Source of the DNA: Vreelandella rituensis
Lineage (GTDB): Bacteria > Pseudomonadota > Gammaproteobacteria > Pseudomonadales > Halomonadaceae
NCBI RefSeq assembly: GCF_003336665.1
Contig: NZ_QPIJ01000036.1
Location: 1 to 47,759 of the forward strand
Direction: 5' to 3'
Length of the DNA stretch: 47,759 bases
The first letter of the stretch is position 1. Every line of letters starts with the position of its first letter. Both the position numbers and the translations under genes were made by a program. The notes below the pieces were generated by a model. That model searched no databases. It had not been told where the DNA came from and worked only from the letters and a program-made list of their open reading frames with translations. Of the stretch, positions 1 to 8,715 are shown piece after piece.

Positions 1-166
1 TGTCGGCCTGGCTGGCACTGATCGGTGCCTCGGCGAACAGCGCCTGACGCATGTGATAGAGCGTGGCGTTAGCCACTTTTCTCGCGGCCGAACAATACCG
101 ATGGCAGGCCAGGTAGTTGGCATGACCAGGGCGGATCATGATGCGTTCGACGCGACGGACAGGCAT
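1..166 (-). CDS. tnpB: TnpB-type RNA-guided nuclease, N-terminal fragment (runs off window)
   Basis: The 55 visible residues start at an ATG preceded by GGGGAG six bases upstream. They include RPGHANYLACHRYC, which resembles the N-terminal segment of IS605 OrfB/TnpB proteins. The RuvC catalytic residues and zinc finger would lie beyond the left edge, so activity cannot be judged. TnpB proteins cut DNA using an omega RNA made from the 3' end of their own gene and the element's right end, and this favours retention of the element at its site. The gene is divergent from the adjacent tnpA. The assignment rests on a short stretch plus this context. Confidence 0.6.
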   Translation of the reverse strand, partial: MPVRRVERIMIRPGHANYLACHRYCSAARKVANATLYHMRQALFAEAPISASQAD

Positions 167-216
167 GGGTTGCTCCCCTGTGACGATTGAACTAACATTA
201 GTGGCAAAGGAGATTA

Positions 217-639
217 GTGTCAATGTCAAAGACTACGTTAAGATCACACCCACATTGTGTTTTTAATCTAAAGTGCCATTTAGTGTTAGTGACCGCTTAT
301 CGGCGAGAGGTGATTACATCGGCGATCATGGAGGACCTGGAAATACACATCCGCCGCGTTTGCGAGATGTCCGACGTGGGTGTGCTGGAATTTTCGGGTG
401 AAACGGATCATGTCCATATCCTGCTGGAACTTCACCCCTCCGTCATGCCGGCCAAGCTGGTCAACAGCATCAAGACCGTGACGAGCCGGCGGATCAGGAA
501 AGACCATTGGGAAACCCTCAAGACACAGCTCTGGGGCGAGCGCTTCTGGTCCAGGTCGTACTGCATGCTCAGCGTGGGCGATGGTGCGAACACGGAGATC
601 ATCAAGCGCTACATCCAGAACCAGACCAGGCCGTCCTGA
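217..639 (+). CDS. tnpA: IS200/IS605 family transposase TnpA (Y1 HUH)
   Basis: This is a 140-residue single-strand DNA transposase, the usual length for the family. The HUH metal-binding motif is DHVHILLEL (His65, His67), and the catalytic tyrosine is Tyr132 in IIKRYIQNQ. It excises and inserts the element as single-stranded circles by recognising terminal hairpins, acting as a dimer. The start could be GTG at 217 or ATG at 223. AAAGGAG at 206-212 sits 4 or 10 bases upstream, so the ATG has slightly better spacing. The first 90 bases or so are clearly richer in A+T than the rest. No key residue is missing, so it could be active. Confidence 0.93.
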   Translation: MSMSKTTLRSHPHCVFNLKCHLVLVTAYRREVITSAIMEDLEIHIRRVCEMSDVGVLEFSGETDHVHILLELHPSVMPAKLVNSIKTVTSRRIRKDHWETLKTQLWGERFWSRSYCMLSVGDGANTEIIKRYIQNQTRPS

Positions 640-658
640 CGGACGGCGCGCTATCCCT

Positions 659-675
659 CCACGCCCAATGCGTGG
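659..675. repeat. Subterminal hairpin at left end of IS element 1
   Basis: CCACGC-CCAAT-GCGTGG forms a perfect 6-bp stem with a 5-base loop, 20 bases after the tnpA stop codon. Its position matches the TnpA-binding palindrome near the left end of IS605-group elements. The role is inferred from location. Confidence 0.5.
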
Positions 676-732
676 CTTGGACGTGGAATTCCGCGCGAAA
701 TGTTAAAGGGTATTTAAAAAAAGCAATGAACC

Positions 733-870
733 ACCTCCAGCTAAAGCAAGGAGGTTTCCAGTCTACCCTGACGGGTCGACCTTTGTTGTAGAAAGCGTCG
801 CTGCCTCAGTGTGAGACAAATGAAGACTGCCCGAAGTCTCGGGGCTTATTCCAGACGTCTCGACCATCGA
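733..870 (-). ncRNA. Candidate omega RNA (TnpB guide scaffold) with right-end hairpin
   Basis: In IS605 elements the TnpB guide RNA scaffold comes from the 3' end of tnpB plus the right end, and the guide is read from flanking DNA. Here the minus strand after tnpB reads GGAAACC, a perfect 6-bp stem (ACCTCC/GGAGGT at 733-738 and 750-755) around a loop containing GCTTTAGCT, then GGTTCATTG. The upstream limit is arbitrary because the RNA would overlap the tnpB coding end. If this is correct, the guide would begin near 724 and run toward lower coordinates, into the left end of element 1. This is inference from family knowledge. Confidence 0.4.
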
Positions 871-2325
871 GACGTGGGAGGCTGCCAAACTGGCCAGACC
901 GTCCTCTCGGCGTTCTGATTTTTTACCTGATGGCCGTTCACCCACCAGGGGAAGATCACTCTCCAGGTGCTTCTTACCTCGTCTTGCAATGGTCTTGCGC
1001 GGTTTTGCCTTAGCAGCAAACGCTCCGCTCTTGATGTCTCTGACGCCTCGCTTGGCGATATTGCGGGCGGCATTCTCGTCCGCATTGGCCTTGAGGCCGC
1101 ATGCCAGGCAATGAAACCCGGCTTGAGTGGGCCGCTCGGTGTTGCGGCTGCCACAGGCATGACACTCCTTCGAGGTGTACGCCGGATTGATCTTGAGAAA
1201 CGCCTTGTTTCGGGCATTGGCCTTGTATTTGATCAGTGTGTATATCTGCCCCAGGCCGACATTGTTCAGGCTGCGGTTAAGCCCGGACTTGGCCCTTGCC
1301 CCATTTTTAAGAGTCTGGCGGCCTTGGGTTTTCTTCTTCGCCCGCCTGGTCATCGCCTTGAGTTTGAGGTCTTCCACACAGATGATCTCGCCTGACGTTT
1401 CCACGACGTTCCGCGACACGCGATGCGCGAAATTCCGGCGCAGTCGACGCATCTTGCCATGCAGGGTGGCGATCTGGTTGGCGAGATGACGCTGATTGTT
1501 CGACTCGCAGCGCCTGGACTTATTGCCGTTGCGACGTTTCTTGCCACTGAGGGCTGCCTGGAGCCGCTTGATCCGGTCGTTATGCCGCCGAAGCTGGCGC
1601 TTTTCTTCCGGGGTGTAGTCGAAGATCGTGCCATTGCAGGCCTGCAGGGGGCGGGCAACACCGCCGTCCAGGCCGGTGATATAACCCGGCAGCTTGTCGT
1701 CATCGAGGTACGCAACGTCGTTGAGTAGCGCCTCGTTGTCAGGGTAGGTCTGACCATCATCCAGTGAGCCGGAGAACGTGAAGCTGCGTCCCTGGCGGCT
1801 GATGATGAACTGCTTGCTCAGTGACGCGGACGAATAAGGCACGGTGATAGAAAACAGCTTTGTGCGCTTCCTGGTTGCCGAGTCATAGATCGTCACCTGA
1901 GTCTTGTCGTTTGCGACAGGCTGAAGATCAAACAACTCCTTGGTGATAATACCGCTACGTTTCTTGTTTCGGCCTTTGACCTTGGGAAACCTGGAAATCC
2001 CTTTTCGGGCGGCTTCCGCATCGGCATAGGCCGAGCTGGCGGCGTTACGCAGGATTTGAACGGGGATGTCTTTCAGGAAGGCAACGTCAGGGGCTTGCTT
2101 GATCGGGGCGTACGCCTGGTTGATCTCGGTTCCTCGGCCTTGCGCCAGCAAGTCACGATACTCACGCACCTTACAATTACGCAGCACATTCGCGCCACCT
2201 ATCCATTGAGCAAAGGCGGTCGCCTGTCGTGAAGACAGGCAATCCGAAATGCTTAATGAAAAACCGCGCTGTGCCATAAGGGACCTAGTTGCATAAACAG
2301 GACAATGATTCCAGGCTGGCGCCAT
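763..2325 (-). CDS. tnpB: TnpB, RNA-guided RuvC-like nuclease of IS605 type
   Basis: The protein has 520 residues, counted from the ATG at 2325. A second in-frame ATG at 2277 lies just before the conserved N-terminal domain. The RuvC-like triad is complete: Asp220 in TGLDGG, Glu318 in ICVEDLKLK and Asp416 in NADENAARN. A four-cysteine zinc ribbon (Cys388, 391, 406, 409) lies between the last two acidic residues. The roughly 100 residues after Asp416 are low in structure and Lys/Ser-rich. In this family that part of the gene overlaps the omega RNA, which may explain the greater length compared with typical TnpB of about 400 residues. It is paired divergently with tnpA of the same element. Confidence 0.93.
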   Translation of the reverse strand: MAPAWNHCPVYATRSLMAQRGFSLSISDCLSSRQATAFAQWIGGANVLRNCKVREYRDLLAQGRGTEINQAYAPIKQAPDVAFLKDIPVQILRNAASSAYADAEAARKGISRFPKVKGRNKKRSGIITKELFDLQPVANDKTQVTIYDSATRKRTKLFSITVPYSSASLSKQFIISRQGRSFTFSGSLDDGQTYPDNEALLNDVAYLDDDKLPGYITGLDGGVARPLQACNGTIFDYTPEEKRQLRRHNDRIKRLQAALSGKKRRNGNKSRRCESNNQRHLANQIATLHGKMRRLRRNFAHRVSRNVVETSGEIICVEDLKLKAMTRRAKKKTQGRQTLKNGARAKSGLNRSLNNVGLGQIYTLIKYKANARNKAFLKINPAYTSKECHACGSRNTERPTQAGFHCLACGLKANADENAARNIAKRGVRDIKSGAFAAKAKPRKTIARRGKKHLESDLPLVGERPSGKKSERREDGLASLAASHVSMVETSGISPETSGSLHLSHTEAATLSTTKVDPSG

Positions 2326-2345
2326 ACCCCTAATGAGTCAAGACT

Positions 2346-2804
2346 ATGAGTGACGAGTACCCCTGGAGAACTGGCAGGTCATGCGTTTACCGACTTCACT
2401 ACCACCTTGTCTTTGTCCCGAAATATCGGCGTGATGTCTTCACCGAGTCGATGCTGGTCCGTTTGGACGCGGTGTTGCGCGAAACCTGTGAGCAAATGCA
2501 GGGCGAATTGATCGAGTTTAACGGCGAGGCCGACCATCGCCACCTGCTGGTCATCTGCCCGCCGCAGAAAGCCCTGTCTCACTTTATCGGCAAGCTCAAA
2601 GGCAAGAGTACTTACGTGATACGCAAGGCGTTTGCGGAAGACATCGCCGACAAACTCTGGGGCAGCCAGCTCTGGTCACCGTCCTACTGCGTCGTCAGTT
2701 GCGGGGGCGCACCGCTGGATATCGTGACGCAGTACATCACCGACCAGCAACGCCCCACCTCCGAGAAAGGTGAACAACAATCGCGGCGGCTACGCCGCCG
2801 ATAG
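2346..2804 (+). CDS. tnpA: IS200/IS605 family transposase TnpA (Y1 HUH)
   Basis: This 152-residue Y1 transposase has the HUH motif in DHRHLLVI (His64, His66) and the catalytic Tyr130 in IVTQYITDQ. It differs clearly from the first TnpA, so the two elements are not copies of one another. The C-terminus adds a short basic tail encoded partly by a GC-rich inverted sequence (GCGGCGG/CCGCCG). The start ATG follows the tnpB start by 20 bases on the opposite strand, and no strong ribosome binding site is visible. It should act on hairpins at 733-755 and 2845-2866. Confidence 0.93.
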   Translation: MSDEYPWRTGRSCVYRLHYHLVFVPKYRRDVFTESMLVRLDAVLRETCEQMQGELIEFNGEADHRHLLVICPPQKALSHFIGKLKGKSTYVIRKAFAEDIADKLWGSQLWSPSYCVVSCGGAPLDIVTQYITDQQRPTSEKGEQQSRRLRRR

Positions 2805-2836
2805 CGGCCTTCCCTGGCCGAGCCGGCTTGACTCGA

Positions 2837-2866
2837 AGCTAAAGCAACCGAGATTGCGCGGGGTTG
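2837..2866. repeat. Left-end terminal structure of IS element 2
   Basis: AGCTAAAGCAA (2837-2847) repeats the sequence in the loop of the opposite end. It overlaps a hairpin with arms CAACC (2845-2849) and GGTTG (2862-2866). Paired terminal structures are expected TnpA substrates. Confidence 0.5.
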
Positions 2867-2879
2867 GTTCAAAAAAGTA

Positions 2880-3341
2880 TCACCACTCCTGACTGGTTTC
2901 TCGCAAGGCGGCTATTTCACGTTTGGCCTGTGCCAGGCAGTCGCTTAAGGCATCACCCAGATCATGGCTGCCACCCACCGCTATCATGCCGGGATTCTGG
3001 GTAGGGCGCCGTGCGGCACCCTCCTCTGCATGGAGCTGTTCAAGCCGTTGGGTTAACCATGCCAACCAGCTTTCAGGCTGCGCCAGAAGATCCCGTAACC
3101 GGCCAAGCTCGGCGACTGCCGGGCCATGAGGCGCCAGCAGTTCACGCCACGCATGAGTGGGCAAGCGAGCATGTTCGGTTATCTCACGTAAAAACGATTC
3201 CAAACATAACTCCGAGAGGGCCAGAGCGCCCTCTTGCAAAGCCATGCGCCGCACCGACGCCTGATCGTCTTCGCCTGAGGGCATCGCCAGCAACAATTCA
3301 GCCTGATACAGCAATTGATTAGTGCGTCCACTCGGTGTCAC
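2880..3341 (-). CDS. DUF6586 family protein, coupled to topA
   Basis: The product is about 153 residues, mostly helical, with no signal peptide or membrane segment. It resembles the uncharacterised proteins found directly downstream of topA in pseudomonads and Halomonas. I choose the GTG at 3341 as start because it overlaps the topA stop codon as GTGA, a typical translational-coupling junction, with GGAGGAC about 10 bases upstream. An ATG at 3365 inside topA is the alternative. The stop codon lies within about ten bases of the left end of an IS element. Function is unknown. Co-expression with topoisomerase I is the only strong clue. Confidence 0.8.
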   Translation of the reverse strand: MTPSGRTNQLLYQAELLLAMPSGEDDQASVRRMALQEGALALSELCLESFLREITEHARLPTHAWRELLAPHGPAVAELGRLRDLLAQPESWLAWLTQRLEQLHAEEGAARRPTQNPGMIAVGGSHDLGDALSDCLAQAKREIAALRETSQEW

Positions 3342-5965
3342 TTTCGCTTGTCCTCCACTTCCCATTTGCCATTTTCAAAGATGGCCTTCCAACCTGTGGC
3401 TTTACCTTCTTCTTCGGTCATTACGTATTGCGACTTGGTCTTGCGTGAGAAGCGAATTTGCGCGGGTCGTCCCTCGGGATCTTCACTGGGTGCCTTGAGC
3501 AGGAAATGGTATTTCTCGGGAAGCTCGTCAGCATGGGCCTTGAGTTCCTTGACCAACGGCGGGCGTGTCTCGCGATTCTTGGGAAACTTGCTTGCCGCCA
3601 GAAATAAGCCGCTGGCACCGTCACGCAGCACATAATGATCCTCGACTTTCCGGCAAGCCAATTCCGGCATGGGAATCGGATCCATTTTGGGCGGAGCGAC
3701 TTCACCACTTTTCAGTAACTTGCGCGTGTTCTTGCATTCAGGATTGGTACACCCAAAATACTTGCCGAAACGTCCCGATTTTAGCTGCATTTCGCTGCCG
3801 CACTTGTCGCATTCGATCACCGGGCCTTCATAGCCCTTGATCTTGAACTTGCCCTCTTCGACCGCATGGCCATCACAATCCGGGCTATTACCGCAGATAT
3901 GCAGCTTACGCGTTTCGTCGATCAAGTAATTGTCCATTGCGGTGCCGCATTTTGGACAACGCCATTTGGCCCGCAGAGCTTCGGCCTCGGCTTCTTCTCC
4001 GGCATCCGCTGCCACCGCTTCTTCTCCCGGGATCAGATCGATGGTGGTCTTGCAGCGCTCCTTGGGCGGCAGGTTATAACCACTACAACCCAGAAACACG
4101 CCGGTGGAGGCGGTACGAATCTGCATCTTGCGTCCACAGCTGGGACAATCAATATCGGTGGGTACCGGCTGATTGGGGCGCATGCCATCTTCGCTTTGCG
4201 CCTGTGCCAGTTCTTCACGGAACTCGGCATAGAAGGCATTCAGCAACGCCTGCCAGTTACGCTGCCCTTCAGCGACTTCATCAAGCCCATCTTCCATACG
4301 TGCTGTGAAAGAATAATCCATCAGATCCGGGAACGATTCCTTCAATCGCTCGGTGACGATATCACCCAGTTTTTCGGCATAGAAGCGGCGGCTTTCCAGC
4401 TTGACATAGCCGCGGTCCTGAATCGTGGAAATGATCGAAGCATAGGTGGAAGGTCTGCCAATGCCCTGCTTTTCAAGTTCCTTGACCAGGCTAGCTTCGG
4501 TATAACGCGGTGAGGGCTTGGTGAAATGCTGTTGAGGCTCAAGCGTTTCAAGGCGCATCGGCGTGCCCACGGCAAGATCCGGCAATGCTTGATCTTCGTT
4601 CTTGCCGCCGGGCTTCATCACTCGCGTATAACCATCAAACTTGAGTACGCGTCCCTTGGCTTTTAGCTCGTAGCCATCCACTTCCACGGTCAGGTTACTT
4701 GAGAGATATTCCGCAGGGGTCATCTGACAAGCGACAAACTGTCGCCAGATCAACTCATATAGACGCTCGGCATCGCGCTCCATACCGCTGAGATCAGTCG
4801 CCTTGTGCGTCACATCCGAAGGGCGAATCGCCTCGTGGGCTTCCTGTGCGCCTTCCTTGCTGGAATAGCGATTCGGCGATTCCGGCAGGTAACGCTCCCC
4901 ATACTGCGCATGGATATAGTCACGCGCACTTTCCACGGCATCCTTGGACAGGTTGGTCGAGTCGGTACGCATGTAGGTAATGAAACCCGCCTCATACAAG
5001 CGCTGGGCCATGGTCATGGTCTTCTTGACCGAGAAACCCAATCGGGCACTCGCCGCCTGCTGCAGGGTGGAGGTAATAAAGGGGGCGTTGGGTTTCGAGC
5101 GAGTCGGCTTATCCTCCCGCGCGGTAATCGCAAGGCTCGCTTGCCTGAGCCTGTCAATGCGCTCCAGCGTTTCGGTTTCCGAGGTCGGGCGGAACGGTTT
5201 GCCGTCTTGCCGCACCAGCGCAAAACGCACGATTTCGCCTTCGCTTGTGGTCAGGTCTGTATGAACATCCCAGAACTCTTCGGGAATAAAGGCGCGGATT
5301 TCACGTTCCCGTTCGACAATCAAGCGTACCGCCACCGATTGCACCCGTCCGGCGGAAAGGCCCCGAGCGATCTTGGCCCACAGCAGCGGCGAGAGCATGA
5401 AGCCCACCACACGGTCCAGGAACCGTCGAGCTTGCTGAGCTTCAACCCTTGGGATATTGAGGCTTCCGGGGGCTTCAAAAGCTTCCTGGATGGCGTTCTT
5501 GGTAATCTCGTTGAACACAACGCGCTTGTAGCGCGCATCGTCCCCGCCAATGGTTTCGCGCAAGTGCCAGGCAATGGCTTCCCCTTCGCGATCCAAGTCG
5601 GTTGCGAGATAGACCGCATCGGCCTTGGCTGCGAGTTTTTGAAGTTCCGCGACAACTTTTTCCTTGCCGGGGAGTATCTCGTAATGCGCCTCCCAGCCAT
5701 TATCCGGGTCAATCCCCATCCGCCGGATCAGTTGGTCGTGAGCCTTGTGCTTCTTGTATTCCGCTTTATCTTCCGCGGACATCTTGCGAGTCAACGCGGC
5801 TTGACGAGCGCGCTCCTTGGGGTCGGAGGCAGCCTTGCCCGAGCCGCTGGTCGGCAGATCACGGATATGACCTACGCTCGACTTCACGATGAAATCGTTG
5901 CCGAGATATTTATTGATCGTCTTGGCCTTGGCCGGCGACTCGACGATGACCAGTGACTTGCCCAT
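3338..5965 (-). CDS. topA: DNA topoisomerase I (type IA)
   Basis: TopA relaxes negative supercoils through a transient 5'-phosphotyrosine link. The 875-residue protein has an N-terminal Toprim domain with Glu9 ([11 protein letters not shown]) and the DxDxE set Asp123, Asp125, Glu127 ([10 protein letters not shown]). The catalytic Tyr331 lies in [10 protein letters not shown]. Three C-terminal four-cysteine zinc ribbons begin with [16 protein letters not shown] and CDKCGSEM, followed by a basic tail. The start is the ATG at 5965, with GTGGAG just upstream, not an in-frame ATG 30 bases earlier. It is followed directly by the DUF6586 gene, with a 4-base overlap. Confidence 0.98.
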   Translation of the reverse strand: MGKSLVIVESPAKAKTINKYLGNDFIVKSSVGHIRDLPTSGSGKAASDPKERARQAALTRKMSAEDKAEYKKHKAHDQLIRRMGIDPDNGWEAHYEILPGKEKVVAELQKLAAKADAVYLATDLDREGEAIAWHLRETIGGDDARYKRVVFNEITKNAIQEAFEAPGSLNIPRVEAQQARRFLDRVVGFMLSPLLWAKIARGLSAGRVQSVAVRLIVEREREIRAFIPEEFWDVHTDLTTSEGEIVRFALVRQDGKPFRPTSETETLERIDRLRQASLAITAREDKPTRSKPNAPFITSTLQQAASARLGFSVKKTMTMAQRLYEAGFITYMRTDSTNLSKDAVESARDYIHAQYGERYLPESPNRYSSKEGAQEAHEAIRPSDVTHKATDLSGMERDAERLYELIWRQFVACQMTPAEYLSSNLTVEVDGYELKAKGRVLKFDGYTRVMKPGGKNEDQALPDLAVGTPMRLETLEPQQHFTKPSPRYTEASLVKELEKQGIGRPSTYASIISTIQDRGYVKLESRRFYAEKLGDIVTERLKESFPDLMDYSFTARMEDGLDEVAEGQRNWQALLNAFYAEFREELAQAQSEDGMRPNQPVPTDIDCPSCGRKMQIRTASTGVFLGCSGYNLPPKERCKTTIDLIPGEEAVAADAGEEAEAEALRAKWRCPKCGTAMDNYLIDETRKLHICGNSPDCDGHAVEEGKFKIKGYEGPVIECDKCGSEMQLKSGRFGKYFGCTNPECKNTRKLLKSGEVAPPKMDPIPMPELACRKVEDHYVLRDGASGLFLAASKFPKNRETRPPLVKELKAHADELPEKYHFLLKAPSEDPEGRPAQIRFSRKTKSQYVMTEEEGKATGWKAIFENGKWEVEDKRK

Positions 5966-6140
5966 AGTGCTCCACTTTCCTGATGCGCCAACCAAAAGTC
6001 CGCGCCTTGAATTCTGTGCCGCAGACCTCGCGGGTGAAAAATGCGACTACCCTAACCCACGCCACCGCTAAGCGCCAGTCGCACTATCGGCGTGACTCGC
6101 CTAGACACTAGCCCGCCACACCGCCAGCGACAACCCCATG

Positions 6141-6172
6141 AAAAAAACGCCCCCACCAAGGGTGGGGGCGTT
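6141..6172 (-). terminator. Rho-independent terminator of the DUF3141 gene
   Basis: AACGCCCCCACC (6146-6157) and GGTGGGGGCGTT (6161-6172) form a perfect 12-bp stem with a 3-base loop. On the minus strand the stem is followed by seven T residues (6141-6147 read as A on plus). It sits 21 bases past the stop codon at 6193 and insulates topA from that gene. Confidence 0.92.
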
Positions 6173-6192
6173 GATTGCCACTTGAACAAGGT

Positions 6193-8715
6193 TTAACGCT
6201 TGCGAGGTGTCCGCTTGCGCGCCGGGGAATTCGGCGGCGTTGCCGGCTTATCGGCGTCGGATTTTTGCGACTGAGACGTCGTCTCTGACTTCGCTTCAGC
6301 CGCAGACTTAGCTGGTTCCTGCTTAGCTGCTGGTTCCTGCTTAGTTGCTGGTTCCTGCTTGGCTGCCGGTTCCTGCTTGGCTGCCGGCTCCTGCTTAACT
6401 GCCGGCTCCTGCTTAACTGCCGGCTCCTGCTTAACTGCCGGCTCCTGCTTGGCTTGCGGGGTCGGGGCAGGTTTTTCCGGCTCCGGCTCGGGTCGCGCCT
6501 GATCGAAAAACGCCTTTATTTGCTCAAAGCGCTTGGCACCTTGCTCCGAGAGTTCACCGCTGGCTGCAAATACATGCTCAAGATGCTTGATATGCGCATC
6601 GATCTGTTGATTGCTTTGGCCTTCCAGCAGCGCTGGCAAGGTTTCCAATGCCTGCTCGCGGTCCAGTTTGAGAATAAAGAACTGCTCACGCACCAATTTT
6701 TTGAACGAGGCCAAATCACTGTCCGGCTCAAGTTCAACATGAGAAGCACGCAGACGCTTGAAATTACGTTCATCGGTAGCCGGGGCACCGCCCAGCACAT
6801 AAATCACGGACCGCATCACAGCTTCATGAGCACCGCCGGTGGCAATCTTGGCACACAACTCTTCTCGGCGCTGCTCGATGAAACGAAGGTGCTCCGGCTC
6901 TGCTCCAGGACGGCGACAGCCAGTCCCTTCAGCGTCATGCAGGCCGACCAAGGTTTGTAATAATGGCTGGCCGTAGATAGCCAGGAACATCTTCTCGACG
7001 CTGCTGTCACGAAAATCGCGGAAGGCATTCAGCGACCCGGTAATCTGATCGGAAACGATGGATTCCATGGCCTTGAATAGGTTGTCTTCACCCACCGGAT
7101 GCCGGTCTTCGCGTATACGCTCGGCCATTATCGGCAGCGGCACCGCCATGGGGTTTCGATCGGAAAGCATTTTGTAGCCTAATCGAACCGGGTGCATGCG
7201 ACGGTTCCAGCGCGCTGTTTCGGGGGTGGTGACGGCTTGCACGATGGGCTGCAAAAACTTGCGATAAAGGCCCAGGTTAATTTCAGAAACACGCGCGACC
7301 GTGGCAAAGCGACGTTCATCCTCTGGTATGTGCTTGACCTCACGATCCAGTTCATCGAAATTACGCTGAGTGAATTCGAGTAGGTATTCACGCTCCATAA
7401 GTTCTGCATCATCACGTTCGGAGGCATGACTTATCGTGGTCTCATAAAGCCCCGGCGGCATGACGTCGATATAGTCCATATTAGCGGTGAATTCGGAGTG
7501 CTCCTTGCGCGAGACACTGCCCGACACAAAGATACCCAAATGACCGGTAGTATCGTGGACGCAATAGACGATGGTTTGCTCGTTGGCGATGAGGTCTTCT
7601 TCGCCTTCATAAAGGTCACGAATCCAGCCAAGAGCCTGCGGCGGCGGGGTGATGTCATCACCGCGTGAGCAGAATACCACCACCGGGGAACGCAAGTTGC
7701 GCAAGTCGATACGACGCCCGTCGCGCGTCACCAATTGCGCTGTCGAGAGACGGTTGCCTATGAAAAGATTATCGACGATGTACTGAATTTCCTCGCCGCC
7801 AAGCAGTACGTGACCACCCCACCAGCGTTCGAATTCCAGATAGCGCTTGGCTTCGGTGTCAATACTGGAAAACAGGTTGTATTGCTTTTTCCAGTGTGTA
7901 TTTGCCGGATTGAGGCCTTCGAAATTCTTGACCAGCCAGGCACCATCGAACTGGCCATTACCCAGGTCGGAGGTCATGGCGGTTATCCAACTGCCCCCGG
8001 TGAGTCCGCCGGTATAACGCATCGGTGCCTTGCCGCGCTCACCTGCCCAATACGACAACGGCGCACCGGCAATCAGAATCGGGCCGAATACACTCGGTTC
8101 CAGCGCCGCCGCCATCATGATTTGCCAACCGGCCTGACAGTTGCCGACCACCATGGGCTTTTCGGCAGTTTCCGGATGCAGCTCGATTACGCGGCGCAAA
8201 AAAGCGACTTCCGCTTCAACCACATCTTCCACCGTCTGGCCCGGCACTGGAAATGGCAAGAAGCCGATGAAGTAGCAGGGGTGCCCGGCACGCAAGGCAA
8301 CGCCCAGCTCGCTGTCGGGTTTGAAACCACCAATGCCCGGGCCGTGCCCGGCACGCGGGTCGACCACTACAAAGGGGCGCATCTGCAGGTCGGTTTCGAC
8401 CCCTTCGGGAGGTAGAACACGCATCAACTCGTAATTGACCGGGGCCGGCAATGCGTGGCCATCCATCACGACTTCCGTGTCAAAACCCAGTACGCTAGGC
8501 TTGGTCTGCTCCATGTGTTCCAGATATTGGTTGCCACGCTCCCGCATGACATCCAGGTACAACACACTGCGTTCGACGCTATCGCGCCAGTAATCGAAGG
8601 CGGCCCGGCCGAAGCCGAACGGGTCGAACAGGGCAGTCAGCTCGGCGCCGGGTGTGAACACCTTTTTCTGTTCAAACAACCCGGAACTAAGCATGGGGTT
8701 GGCAAGAAAGTTCAT
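6193..8715 (-). CDS. DUF3141 protein, PHA-synthase-like alpha/beta hydrolase with Lys-Gln-Glu-Pro repeat tail
   Basis: The protein has 840 residues. The first 400 or so resemble the alpha/beta-hydrolase fold of polyhydroxyalkanoate synthases. They include a nucleophile-elbow-like VVGNCQAGWQ (Cys193), a candidate Asp in SRGDDITPP (353/354) and a candidate His in TGHLGIF (392), which together would form a Cys-Asp-His triad. The function of DUF3141 proteins is not established. Polymer synthesis or an acyl-transfer or hydrolase reaction are possibilities. The middle part is helical. The C-terminus is a disordered tail with eight KQEPA-X repeats and a basic end (RKRTPRKR). The start at 8715 has GGGAGAA upstream. 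An ATG 63 bases earlier lacks this. The gene is divergent from a LysR gene and ends in a strong terminator. Confidence 0.85.
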   Translation of the reverse strand: MNFLANPMLSSGLFEQKKVFTPGAELTALFDPFGFGRAAFDYWRDSVERSVLYLDVMRERGNQYLEHMEQTKPSVLGFDTEVVMDGHALPAPVNYELMRVLPPEGVETDLQMRPFVVVDPRAGHGPGIGGFKPDSELGVALRAGHPCYFIGFLPFPVPGQTVEDVVEAEVAFLRRVIELHPETAEKPMVVGNCQAGWQIMMAAALEPSVFGPILIAGAPLSYWAGERGKAPMRYTGGLTGGSWITAMTSDLGNGQFDGAWLVKNFEGLNPANTHWKKQYNLFSSIDTEAKRYLEFERWWGGHVLLGGEEIQYIVDNLFIGNRLSTAQLVTRDGRRIDLRNLRSPVVVFCSRGDDITPPPQALGWIRDLYEGEEDLIANEQTIVYCVHDTTGHLGIFVSGSVSRKEHSEFTANMDYIDVMPPGLYETTISHASERDDAELMEREYLLEFTQRNFDELDREVKHIPEDERRFATVARVSEINLGLYRKFLQPIVQAVTTPETARWNRRMHPVRLGYKMLSDRNPMAVPLPIMAERIREDRHPVGEDNLFKAMESIVSDQITGSLNAFRDFRDSSVEKMFLAIYGQPLLQTLVGLHDAEGTGCRRPGAEPEHLRFIEQRREELCAKIATGGAHEAVMRSVIYVLGGAPATDERNFKRLRASHVELEPDSDLASFKKLVREQFFILKLDREQALETLPALLEGQSNQQIDAHIKHLEHVFAASGELSEQGAKRFEQIKAFFDQARPEPEPEKPAPTPQAKQEPAVKQEPAVKQEPAVKQEPAAKQEPAAKQEPATKQEPAAKQEPAKSAAEAKSETTSQSQKSDADKPATPPNSPARKRTPRKR
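6308..6451. repeat. Eight 18-bp tandem repeats encoding KQEPA(V/A/T)
   Basis: The GGTTCCTGC or GGCTCCTGC core recurs every 18 bases from 6314 to 6440, giving eight near-identical units. Being in frame, copy-number change would lengthen or shorten the tail without breaking the gene. Confidence 0.9.

Larger units (their letters stand above)
1..715. mobile_element. IS200/IS605-type element 1 (left part cut off by the window edge)
   Basis: Divergent tnpB (minus, partial) and tnpA (plus) are separated by a 50-base AT-rich gap holding both promoters. This is the standard layout of IS605-group elements. The end beyond tnpA carries a short perfect hairpin, as expected of the subterminal palindromes that TnpA recognises. 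The right boundary near 700-720 is an estimate. The other end lies outside the window. The element lies directly next to a second, different element of the same family. Confidence 0.7.
725..2877. mobile_element. IS200/IS605-type element 2 (apparently complete)
   Basis: The element has divergent tnpB (minus) and tnpA (plus) with 20 bases between the tnpB and tnpA start codons. Both ends carry hairpins, and the same 11 bases AGCTAAAGCAA occur at 739-749 and 2837-2847. Both boundaries are estimates. The right end (low coordinates) appears to finish at GGTGGTTCATTG on the minus strand. The left end lies in 2867-2879, just outside the stop codon of the DUF6586 gene. All catalytic residues of both proteins are present, so the element may be mobile. 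Confidence 0.8.

Noticed and set aside
4805..5956. Long open frame (383 codons) on the plus strand opposite topA
   Set aside because: It lies wholly antisense to a clearly conserved gene, has no family resemblance, and long antisense frames are common in GC-rich coding DNA.
6308..6451. Regular repeats that might be taken for a CRISPR array
   Set aside because: The units are contiguous 18-mers without unique spacers and translate in frame as protein repeats.
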